Shown: piece by piece, positions 1 to 5,706 of the stretch | Layout: every line of letters begins with the position of its first letter | How positions within the stretch are numbered: position 1 is the first letter of the stretch | Assembly: GCA_018701055.1 (NCBI GenBank) | Contig: JABIUH010000242.1 | Coordinates: 1-8,817, forward strand | DNA from: Woeseia sp. | Lineage (GTDB): Bacteria; Pseudomonadota; Gammaproteobacteria; Steroidobacterales; Woeseiaceae | Direction of reading: 5' to 3' | Length of the DNA stretch: 8,817 bases | Notes under the pieces: generated by a model | Seen by the model: only the letters and a program-made list of their open reading frames with translations | Databases searched by the model: none | Told to the model about the DNA's origin: nothing | Made by a program: the position numbers and the translations under genes

Positions 1-674
1 AACTCGCGATCACTGCTTTCGACGCGCCCGGCAGGCACTTCGACATTTTGTTGACGTAGGGCAGTTTCGATATCTTGCGGCGTGAGTTCGAATCCAGCGA
101 GTCGATCCGGATCGAGCCAAATGCGCATGGCAAATCGATTGCCAAAAACATTCGCTTGCGCCACGCCCGGAATGGTCTGGACGCGGTCCTTAACCAAGCG
201 TGTCGCAATGTCTGCGATTTCTGTCAGATTGTGCCTGTCAGATGAAAATGCGAGGTATATGATTGGTTGTGCGTCGGCTTCTTGTTTTTGAACAATTGGG
301 TCATCCGCTTCTTGCGGTAGTTGTCGGCGCGATTGAGCAACGCGATCTCGTACATCGCTGGCGGCGGCGTCCGCATCGCGATCGAGTTGGAAACGAACGG
401 TGACCTGACTCGATTCCGCTCGACTAACCGAGCTGATGTAATCAATGCCTTCAATCCCAGAAAGAGCATCTTCGATCGGTTTGGTGATCTGAGATTCGAT
501 TACCTGTGCATTCGCACCAGGATATGATGTCGCCACTGTTACGATTGGAACGTCCACGTTCGGTACGAGGCGAACCGCTAGTCGATCGTAGCTAATCAAC
601 CCCACTAGCAATATGACCACATTCATGACGGTGGCCAATACGGGTCTACGTATTGATATGTCGGATAATTTCAT
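1..674 (-). CDS. RND efflux permease, N-terminal part (runs off the left edge)
   Basis: Inner-membrane proton-driven drug/solvent exporter of the HAE1 (AcrB/MexI) family; it would pump substrates from periplasm or membrane through an adaptor and an outer-membrane channel. About 224 residues are visible, of roughly 1,030 usual for the family. The frame opens with MKLSDISIRRPVLATVMNVV, the cytoplasmic amphipathic stretch and first transmembrane helix (about residues 10-30). The porter-domain start follows: RLVPNVDVPIVTV, then SYPGANAQVIESQITKPIED near residues 50-70, and IPGVAQANVFG further on. No stop interrupts the frame before the edge. The ATG at 674-672 overlaps the TGA of the adaptor gene (ATGA), so the two are probably translationally coupled in one operon. 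The identification as an RND permease is very secure; the substrate cannot be told. Confidence 0.95.
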   Translation of the reverse strand, partial: MKLSDISIRRPVLATVMNVVILLVGLISYDRLAVRLVPNVDVPIVTVATSYPGANAQVIESQITKPIEDALSGIEGIDYISSVSRAESSQVTVRFQLDRDADAAASDVRDRVAQSRRQLPQEADDPIVQKQEADAQPIIYLAFSSDRHNLTEIADIATRLVKDRVQTIPGVAQANVFGNRFAMRIWLDPDRLAGFELTPQDIETALRQQNVEVPAGRVESSDRE

Positions 675-1765
675 AATTCTGACAGATGGCTACTGGGTAT
701 TGTTTTGACATCTGCTCCATCGAAAATCTTCAGATGCCCTGCTGTAACCACTTCGTCACCTGGCGATAGCCCGTTGACGATTTCAGCCATTCCATCCTGT
801 CTTTGACCGATGAGAACGGTTTTTTGTACTGCCTTACCATCCTGTACGACATAGACGGTTTTCGTTTGCTCAATTGGCCAGATAGCCTCCTCAGGAATCA
901 TTAAGGCATCAGTTTTGACCTGCAACGTGATGCTTATCTGTGCAAACAACCCGGGTCGCAATTTCAAATCGTCATTGGGCAAGCGAGCTCGAATGGTGAC
1001 GCTATGACCACTTACGTCGATTTGCGGCGCAATGGCAGTAATCATGCCGGGAAAAAATTCGCCAGCGTATGCGCCGACAGATACGCGGATCGTCTGGCCG
1101 GGCTGAATTTGCGCAAGCAATGTTTCCGGCACGCTGAAGTCAACACGAAGCGGGTCGAGACGCACGACATCAACCAATTCTTGGCCAATGGTCGCGTAGT
1201 CGCCCACATTTGTTCTTCGTAGACCGACCGTTCCAGCGAAGGGTGCTCTGATGATCGCCTTGGATAGTCGAGCTTCCGATGACAATAAACGCGCGATACC
1301 GACATTGTAGTTGGCCCGAGCAGTATCGAAATCGGTCGCCGAAATGAGTTTGTCTTCTATTAGTTCCTTTGCACGGTTATAGGCCGCTTCACTTTGCTCG
1401 ATGTTTGCGCGTGCTTCATTGACCTCTGCTTCCAGCACAGTTGCTTCGATGGTAAATAGCGCAGCACCTTTCTGTACTTGTTGGCCATCTTCAAAATGCA
1501 GCCGCAAAATTTGGCCAGGGAGTTCGGCGCGCAAAATCGCGGCGGCGTCGGCGAGTATGGTGCCAACGGCATTGACCGATGATCGGAGTGGGGCGGGTTG
1601 CAAGGTAACGCTTTCGACGGTGGTTGGTCCGCGACCAGGGGGGCCACCTTGAGCAAAGGCCGGCCCATTACACAATAGGAATAAGGCACCTAACAAACCG
1701 GCCAGAAGTTGCTGTCGGCTTGAGAGGGGAAATTGGGCGGATATAGTCGTTTTATTGTCTTTCAT
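671..1765 (-). CDS. RND efflux periplasmic adaptor (membrane fusion protein)
   Basis: Bridges the RND permease encoded immediately downstream to an outer-membrane channel. The 364-residue product begins with a signal peptide: hydrophobic core about residues 18-36, likely cleavage after AFA near residue 38, with no lipobox cysteine at the cleavage point. Then follow a glycine/proline-rich linker, a first lipoyl half (about 76-107, GQILRLHFEDGQQVQKG), an alpha-helical hairpin (about 110-170), a second lipoyl half with the family signature IIRAPFAGTVGLRRTNVGDY (about 171-190), a beta-barrel domain (about 205-285) and a membrane-proximal domain with IPEEAIW and GLSPGDEVVTAG. Length and domain order are those of MexH/MdtA-like adaptors. 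The start codon is followed at once by a good signal sequence, but no strong Shine-Dalgarno precedes it. No outer-membrane factor gene lies upstream in this window. Confidence 0.95.
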   Translation of the reverse strand: MKDNKTTISAQFPLSSRQQLLAGLLGALFLLCNGPAFAQGGPPGRGPTTVESVTLQPAPLRSSVNAVGTILADAAAILRAELPGQILRLHFEDGQQVQKGAALFTIEATVLEAEVNEARANIEQSEAAYNRAKELIEDKLISATDFDTARANYNVGIARLLSSEARLSKAIIRAPFAGTVGLRRTNVGDYATIGQELVDVVRLDPLRVDFSVPETLLAQIQPGQTIRVSVGAYAGEFFPGMITAIAPQIDVSGHSVTIRARLPNDDLKLRPGLFAQISITLQVKTDALMIPEEAIWPIEQTKTVYVVQDGKAVQKTVLIGQRQDGMAEIVNGLSPGDEVVTAGHLKIFDGADVKTIPSSHLSEL

Positions 1766-1809
1766 GAAGTTGCTTGTGGGCTCTTGCGGGTTTTAATGTC
1801 GGATCGGCC

Positions 1810-1838
1810 AATATACCTAAAAGTCGAGCGGTTCGACT
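1810..1838 (-). promoter_or_regulatory. Candidate promoter/operator of the efflux operon
   Basis: On the minus strand a -10-like TATATT lies at 1815-1810, about 45 nt before the adaptor ATG. I find no acceptable -35 at 16-18 bp. Where it should be there is instead a perfect inverted repeat, AGTCGA-N5-TCGACT (1822-1838). A good -10, an absent -35 and a palindrome in its place suggest a regulator-dependent promoter, as is common for RND pumps. No regulator gene adjoins. This is seen in sequence; the function is inferred. Confidence 0.35.
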
Positions 1839-1894
1839 CGGTTAATTGCCGTGAGTTTCCGAATCGTTACAAGATTTGTGAAGAGAAAATAAGA

Positions 1895-2317
1895 TTAGCT
1901 GGGCAGGTCAAATAGTTTCCGCATAAGACCCAGCAGAAAGGCGGTGCTTGCTCCAAACAGAATCAAGCCACCCATTGCCTCAAAGGTACCCAGTATTTGC
2001 CACTGACTTGAAAGCGTCACGTCACCGTAGCCAAGCGATGTCAGAGTGACGACAGAAAAATAGAGTGCTTCAGGAAGTTCGCTGAATTCTCCAATACTCA
2101 GATAAATCGCGGCCCAGGACCAGGCCTCTACCGTATGAACGCCGATGATGAACAGCACCGCGATTGCGAGCAAGAAGATGATTTCGCTGTTGCCACCACC
2201 CAGTTTTCCACTTGTGCTGACGCGTTTTAGCATGTTCGCCAGTGCCACTAGGCAAATGACGTGAAATATCGCCGTCAGAACAATAATGATGGTGCCTAAT
2301 ATGAGTTGAATGCTCAG
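1895..2317 (-). CDS. Small potassium-channel-family membrane protein (Ion_trans_2 type), probable non-ATG start
   Basis: Predicted inner-membrane protein with one K+-channel pore unit. With the proposed start it has 140 residues: a first transmembrane helix (about 5-27, LILGTIIIVLTAIFHVICLV), a second (about 45-70), a pore loop ELPEALYFSVVTLTSLGYGD with the selectivity filter SLGYGD, and a last helix (about 110-135) ending GASTAFLLGLMRKLF. The filter matches the TxGYGD family signature. No ATG, GTG or TTG lies in frame upstream of the first helix; the first canonical codon is GTG at 2248, which would delete that helix. I chose CTG at 2317-2315 because AAGGAAG ends 7 nt upstream; ATT at 2311 is an alternative. 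The frame stays open up to a TGA at 2350-2348. Ion selectivity and gating are not known. It lacks an RCK/TrkA domain, so it may be a subunit or partner. Confidence 0.8.
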   Translation of the reverse strand: MSIQLILGTIIIVLTAIFHVICLVALANMLKRVSTSGKLGGGNSEIIFLLAIAVLFIIGVHTVEAWSWAAIYLSIGEFSELPEALYFSVVTLTSLGYGDVTLSSQWQILGTFEAMGGLILFGASTAFLLGLMRKLFDLPS

Positions 2318-2347
2318 CTCTAAACTTCCTTGGGCATACGAGAAGTA

Positions 2348-2365
2348 TCAAATACTATCATTTGA
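2348..2365. promoter_or_regulatory. Inverted repeat upstream of the channel gene
   Basis: Perfect 6-bp arms TCAAAT and ATTTGA are separated by ACTATC. The repeat lies about 30 bp upstream of the proposed CTG start, where an operator or promoter would be expected. It is AT-rich and has no U-tract, so an operator is more likely than a terminator. No function is proven. Confidence 0.25.
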
Positions 2366-2423
2366 CGATTAGATCTCTCATTTGGTAGCCACTGACCTAG
2401 CCACGTCAATCGTGATTGCGAAA

Positions 2424-3332
2424 CTAGTTTTGGTTGGAGGGAATGGCTGGAATAGACTTTAGGTACGCCGCAATAGCCGCCCGATCTTCCGCTGGCAGCA
2501 TGGCCATATTTTCTTGCACATGCACCATTGATCCACCAAAGGAATCAAAGTCGGGATCGAAACCTGACTCAAGTGAGTAGGCGATATCGGATTGGCTCCA
2601 GGAACTGATGCCGTCGTCGTGTGGCGTAATGTTAGGTATGCGACTCGCACTGTCCGTATCCGCTCCAGGTTCGATTTCCAGCGAGTCCGCGCCGGCAAGG
2701 AATCTATCCGCGAGAACGCCCCCAAAAGCGTCCCGAGGCGTGTGACAAGCGCCACAGTGTGCTGGTCCACGGACAAGGTATCGTCCGCGCTCCAATTCAG
2801 GTGTCGATGGAACATTCAACGCCGGTATTTCGCGCTTTAAATATTTTCGTTTCCACAGCCCAAGCCCACGGCGTATCGAATAGGGAAGTGCTAGTTGGTG
2901 ATCTGCCGCGTTGTTCGAGGACGAAGGCAGCGTGTCGAGAAACGCCTTGAGATCGAGTAAATCCTTCAGTGTCATGTGTTGGTAATTTGTATACGGAAAT
3001 GCCGGGTAATAGTGTTTATTGTCCGGCGATAATCCGCGCGCCATTGCGTTGACGAAATTGAGGTCTGTCCAAGCGCCGATGCCGAAATCAGCATCGGAAG
3101 AGATGTTCGGCACAATGAACATCCCGAAGGGTGTTGGCATTTCCAGGCCGCCTGACAGGAGCAATTGCTCGTCACCGTCGGCATCAACCTGTGCATGACA
3201 AGAGGCACAACCACCGGCCCAAAACATTAGTTCGCCGTTTTGAGTGTCCCCGCGATGCTCAGGGAGTTCATCTTGTTTGATCGGGTTAGGAATAGACCCT
3301 ATATAAAAAACGCCCACCAGAACGCCGGCCAA
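2424..3332 (-). CDS. Diheme c-type cytochrome, N-terminal membrane anchor
   Basis: Electron-carrier protein exported to the periplasm, probably anchored by an uncleaved N-terminal helix (AGVLVGVFYIG). Numbered from TTG at 3332 it has 302 residues and two class I cytochrome c domains. Heme 1 binds CASCH (42-46), with a likely axial Met near 120 in YQHMTLKDL. Heme 2 binds CGACH (193-197), with a likely axial Met at 269 in GGSMVHV. YYPAFPYTNY and the spacing of domains resemble the cytochrome subunits of alcohol/gluconate dehydrogenase-type enzymes, but no dehydrogenase gene adjoins. The start is uncertain: the frame is open upstream to a TAA at 3389-3387 and encodes a basic stretch (RRHAVVLNWKRPRNVG) that would be an excellent signal n-region, yet it contains no ATG, GTG or TTG. 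It lies directly downstream of the c556 gene, in the same frame, and is probably co-transcribed. Confidence 0.9.
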   Translation of the reverse strand: MAGVLVGVFYIGSIPNPIKQDELPEHRGDTQNGELMFWAGGCASCHAQVDADGDEQLLLSGGLEMPTPFGMFIVPNISSDADFGIGAWTDLNFVNAMARGLSPDNKHYYPAFPYTNYQHMTLKDLLDLKAFLDTLPSSSNNAADHQLALPYSIRRGLGLWKRKYLKREIPALNVPSTPELERGRYLVRGPAHCGACHTPRDAFGGVLADRFLAGADSLEIEPGADTDSASRIPNITPHDDGISSWSQSDIAYSLESGFDPDFDSFGGSMVHVQENMAMLPAEDRAAIAAYLKSIPAIPSNQN

Positions 3333-3389
3333 AAAGAGGCCAACATTCCGAGGACGTTTCCAATTTAAAACGACGGCGTGCCGCCTTTA

Positions 3390-3872
3390 CTAATCTCTGG
3401 AGAGGCGATAACTCTCGTGGCAACCCTTACATCCGTTGCCAACTGCACCCATGTTGCTGCGCAGAGATTCGAGGCCGTCGCCCGCAACTGCCGCCATGGC
3501 CGTTAAAGCCTCAGTCAGGTCCTTACCCTTATCGGCAATATCGGGATAGGTGGACCATATTGCCTCTTTCGCTGCCGTGACGTCGGCCAATCCAGCTGCT
3601 TCTGTGTGTGAACCCATTGGCCACATAGCGCCGTTAGACATTTTGGATGCCGCTAGCAAATTGTTCGCAGATGCAGCCGCCAAATCAGCGTCATATTCGA
3701 CATCTCCTTTAGCCATGCCGCCCAATATGCTTAGATTGAATCGATAGACCTGCATAAACGCTTGTCTTCCTTCAATCTGACTCTTAAACGCAAAATCATC
3801 CGCCGCAAATGCAAAATAAGCCGGCGCGGCTACGGCAAGTGCGACGACTGCGGCTATAAACGATTTCTTCAT
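3390..3872 (-). CDS. Cytochrome c556 (cytochrome c' family, monoheme)
   Basis: Periplasmic four-helix-bundle electron carrier. The 160-residue precursor has a classic signal peptide (MKKSFIAAVVALAVAAPAYFAFA, cleaved near residue 23), leaving about 137 residues, normal for PF01322. The single heme motif CKGCH lies near the C-terminus (148-152), as the family requires. Near the mature N-terminus RQAFM (36-40) places a methionine where low-spin c556 proteins carry their axial ligand, so I favour c556 over the five-coordinate, gas-binding c'. The start is well supported: GGAG (3883-3880) lies 7 nt before the ATG. It ends TAG TAA, and the diheme cytochrome follows in the same frame, suggesting a two-gene operon of interacting electron carriers. 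The physiological donor or acceptor is not visible here. Confidence 0.92.
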   Translation of the reverse strand: MKKSFIAAVVALAVAAPAYFAFAADDFAFKSQIEGRQAFMQVYRFNLSILGGMAKGDVEYDADLAAASANNLLAASKMSNGAMWPMGSHTEAAGLADVTAAKEAIWSTYPDIADKGKDLTEALTAMAAVAGDGLESLRSNMGAVGNGCKGCHESYRLSRD

Positions 3873-4192
3873 GATGCAACTCCAAGGATTGAAAAACTAG
3901 AAAAATATAAGTGGTTAAACTCATTGTCATTATTGCACTGCTTTAGAGATTTTGTAACCGGAAGGTCGTTAACGGAAATGTTAAGAATATTCAGTGTGGC
4001 AGGCCGCGACGCCATTCAAGTCAGGCGGATTCGATTCAAGACCGCCATGTCCGCACGCATGAATCGCGGAGCAGTGATTACTTTCATTGGCGAATGTTAA
4101 AACAATTGACCATTTGTACCATCAGGGATTGCGGGGGAATTGGCGGGCGAGGTTGTGGCTGCAGTCGCAGAACATCGCGAATCGGAGCTTAT
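3873..4192. other. Non-coding stretch between the regulator and cytochrome genes
   Basis: These 320 bases hold no convincing gene. The cytochrome promoter candidate and ribosome-binding site sit at the low-coordinate end. Further in are a short palindrome GAATATTC (3985-3992), a direct repeat ATTCAAG (4014-4020 and 4034-4040) and a weak GGCGG/CCGCC pair (4024-4028, 4042-4046). No hairpin followed by a T-run, which would mark the end of the regulator transcript, is apparent on the minus strand. A plus-strand open frame that enters from within the c556 gene has no recognisable features and is treated as chance. Confidence 0.5.
3902..3931 (-). promoter_or_regulatory. Candidate promoter of the cytochrome pair
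   Basis: On the minus strand, ATGACA (3930-3925) can serve as -35, with TATTTT (3907-3902, 17-bp spacer) or TATATT (3909-3904, 15-bp spacer) as -10, about 30-40 nt before the c556 ATG. The -35 lies inside AATGACAAT (3931-3923), a 9-mer also present in the regulator's own promoter region at 5034-5026. The hexamers are visible; promoter activity is inferred. Confidence 0.35.
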
Positions 4193-4969
4193 CTAGTGAT
4201 TTTTATGGACTCGTGACTGGCGGAATTGCGCGGGCGTTTGTCCCACGCATTTCTTAAATGCTGCATAGAAAGCAGAATTTGAATTGAAGCCTACGTCGAA
4301 TGCGATATTGAGTATTGAGCTGCTGCGCATGTCTCGTTGCGTTAACAATGTCTTCGCGCGCTCAATTCGGTGCTGATTTAAGTAATCGAAAAAACTCATG
4401 CCGAAACCTGCGTTGATCACTTGCCACAGATGATTTGCTGAGCAACCGACCGCATCGGCGAGTTTTGGCAAGGTTAGATTCGACCAAAGGTAGGCCTGTT
4501 GAGTGTGCATTACTTTTCTGAGGCTAATTTTGTAGTCAGCTAGTTGCTGATTATCAAGACCTGACTTGGCGTACTTATTTTTCTGTGTCGCGATTGACCG
4601 TAGATTGGCGAGATGCGATTCCTCTGGAATGTCGTAATAGTCCATGATCGTTATCGCGGTGTCGCCATTCAATGTCATAAACTCTGCGCCATTGACAATA
4701 CTGGACGAATGACTCTTGTTGAAAAGAGTCATTCGATATTGAAAGGCAATCGTATTTTGGCCGGTGAGGATGTCACCAGATAATTCGTAATGGTGATGAT
4801 GGTCCGAAAAGAATTCGCTCAGCTCTGTTATGAGCTCGTCGTGGGTGCGGCGGGCATTTTCTGGAACATCACAGTAGATGCCATCTTTTGTTAGATGCCC
4901 GGCAACACCCTTCGCATCGTGTTTATTCCAAGCGTCGAAATAACTTTCAACAAACTCTGTTACGTGCAT
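4193..4969 (-). CDS. SnoaL/NTF2-like domain fused to AraC-type DNA-binding domain: transcriptional regulator
   Basis: Predicted cytoplasmic transcription factor of 258 residues. Residues 3-115 read as a SnoaL-like alpha+beta barrel: a helix FVESYFDAWNKHDAKGVAGHL, then IYCDVP, and closing strands AEFMTLNGDTAITIMDYYDI. This fold forms a pocket for small, often polyketide- or steroid-like, ligands. A linker (about 116-142) leads to an AraC/XylS helix-turn-helix pair (143-253): first HTH LTLPKLADAVGCSANHLWQVI (166-186), then the hallmark ILNIAFDVGFNSNSAFYAAFKK (219-240) and GQTPAQFR (243-250). AraC proteins usually carry a cupin-like, GATase-like or membrane sensor, so a SnoaL sensor is uncommon. 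DHHHHYEL (56-63) gives a local histidine cluster within the sensor. The gene is divergent from the MOSC operon across a perfect inverted repeat, which suggests local control of that operon and itself. The ligand is unknown. Confidence 0.9.
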   Translation of the reverse strand: MHVTEFVESYFDAWNKHDAKGVAGHLTKDGIYCDVPENARRTHDELITELSEFFSDHHHHYELSGDILTGQNTIAFQYRMTLFNKSHSSSIVNGAEFMTLNGDTAITIMDYYDIPEESHLANLRSIATQKNKYAKSGLDNQQLADYKISLRKVMHTQQAYLWSNLTLPKLADAVGCSANHLWQVINAGFGMSFFDYLNQHRIERAKTLLTQRDMRSSSILNIAFDVGFNSNSAFYAAFKKCVGQTPAQFRQSRVHKNH

Positions 4970-5003
4970 TCGTTCTTGCCCTGAGGTCGAATCGGCAACA
5001 CCA

Positions 5004-5069
5004 ATCGTATCCTAGCTTGGACAAAATTGTCATTCGCGTTTGACAATTACTGGTCCTACACGGCAGATT
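5004..5069. promoter_or_regulatory. Candidate back-to-back promoters for the regulator and the MOSC operon
   Basis: Minus strand: -35 ATGACA (5033-5028) with TACGAT (5009-5004, 18-bp spacer). Plus strand: consensus -35 TTGACA (5040-5045) with a poor -10, CAGATT (5064-5069, 18-bp spacer). A perfect -35 with a weak -10 on the MOSC side fits an activated promoter. The predicted MOSC 5' leader would be very short. The start sites are inferred only. Confidence 0.4.
5025..5048. promoter_or_regulatory. 24-bp inverted repeat in the divergent promoter region, likely operator
   Basis: Perfect 8-bp arms AATTGTCA (5025-5032) and TGACAATT (5041-5048) flank TTCGCGTT, whose centre CGCG is itself palindromic. 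It lies between the start codons of the divergent regulator and MOSC genes. Each arm contains a -35-like hexamer pointing outward: ATGACA (5033-5028, minus) and TTGACA (5040-5045, plus). A second, smaller repeat GACAA-AA-TTGTC (5020-5031) overlaps the left arm. The symmetry is seen directly; binding of the neighbouring regulator is inference. Confidence 0.55.
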
Positions 5070-5090
5070 GACTCCAAATTAGTGATATGG

Positions 5091-5699
5091 ATGGGTCTTA
5101 ACTCAGTGGAAAACATCATTGGTCGGGTCGAGTCAGTGCATTCGGGCTCAAATGAAGACATGAGTAAGGAGGCGCATTCTTCGATCCAAGTTGAGCTGGT
5201 CGGGATCGTTGGCGACAAACATCGATCCTTCGAACGCTCAGCCTGGGCGGGATGGGACAAGCAGCCCGAGGGCACCATACGGCGCAACGAACGGCAGTGG
5301 TCTGCAGTGTCCGCTGAAGAGCTCGTTGAGATCCAAAAGGCAATGGATCTAACGAAACCGCTTACGGCGACTTGTATTGGCGCAAACCTTTGTTTGTCCG
5401 GAATTCCTGAGTTATCACGTTTGCCGAAGGGCACCATTCTCAAATTTGCATCCGGCGTAGTGCTGAGCGTTGAGGAATATAATCATCCCTGTAACTATAT
5501 GAGTGAAAAAGTCGCGTCGCTTTATAAAACACATTCGGGCGACGAAATTTTATTGACGGCTTTTTCCAGAGCCGCAAAGCTGACACGGGGAATCGTCGGC
5601 GTTGTCGAGGTCGCAGGGGAAATCAGTGCCGGTGACGACGTGACTGTAGAAATTTACGCGCCTCCATCCTGGCTCAAACGATCAGAAAATCGAGACTGA
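5091..5699 (+). CDS. MOSC-domain protein (molybdenum-cofactor sulfurase C-terminal domain family)
   Basis: A single-domain MOSC protein of 202 residues from ATG 5091. MOSC proteins handle molybdenum cofactor or sulfur; characterised ones (YcbX, mARC) reduce N-hydroxylated compounds. Visible features: an opening strand GRVESVHSG (11-19), GIVGDKH (38-44) matching the family's G(D)xH element, RRNERQW (64-70), LTATCIGANL (91-100), LPKGTILKF (111-119) and the conserved cysteine in NHPC (Cys134). A C-terminal barrel strand GDDVTVEIYAP (181-191) closes the domain. The frame extends upstream to a TTG at 5040, but that codon lies inside the TTGACA -35 hexamer, and homologues typically begin close to the GRVESV strand; GTG at 5082 remains possible. 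It is separated by only 7 bp from the flavoprotein gene, so the two form an operon. There are no molybdopterin, ferredoxin or FeS domains, so its redox partner is unknown. Confidence 0.85.
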   Translation: MGLNSVENIIGRVESVHSGSNEDMSKEAHSSIQVELVGIVGDKHRSFERSAWAGWDKQPEGTIRRNERQWSAVSAEELVEIQKAMDLTKPLTATCIGANLCLSGIPELSRLPKGTILKFASGVVLSVEEYNHPCNYMSEKVASLYKTHSGDEILLTAFSRAAKLTRGIVGVVEVAGEISAGDDVTVEIYAPPSWLKRSENRD

Positions 5700-5706
5700 A
5701 CCCATT

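Noticed and set aside
1..527. Plus-strand open frames opposite the RND permease fragment
   Set aside because: They are antisense to a strongly conserved RND permease reading frame.
2386..2404. Direct repeat TAGCCAC-N5-TAGCCAC downstream of the diheme cytochrome
   Set aside because: It is only 7 bp and not tied to a promoter or terminator shape; kept as a note, not called.
2404..2423. Small inverted repeat CAATC-AC-GATTG after the diheme cytochrome stop as terminator
   Set aside because: The stem is 5 bp, the loop is too tight and there is no following T-run on the minus strand.
3762..4100. Plus-strand open frame of 112 codons overlapping the start of the c556 gene
   Set aside because: A third lies antisense to a clear cytochrome gene, there is no ribosome-binding site, and the product has no recognisable domain or membrane pattern.
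4778..4802. Histidine cluster (four His) in the regulator as a metal-binding site or tag
   Set aside because: It falls within the SnoaL-like fold in a natural context; a lone run does not establish metal binding.
5040..5090. Longer MOSC protein starting at TTG 5040
   Set aside because: The TTG is part of a TTGACA promoter hexamer and the operator arm, there is no Shine-Dalgarno, and the added residues do not resemble the domain's usual start.
5030..5443. Minus-strand open frame of 137 codons opposite the MOSC gene
   Set aside because: The plus frame has clear MOSC motifs; the minus product is rich in Arg, Ser and Cys with no family pattern.
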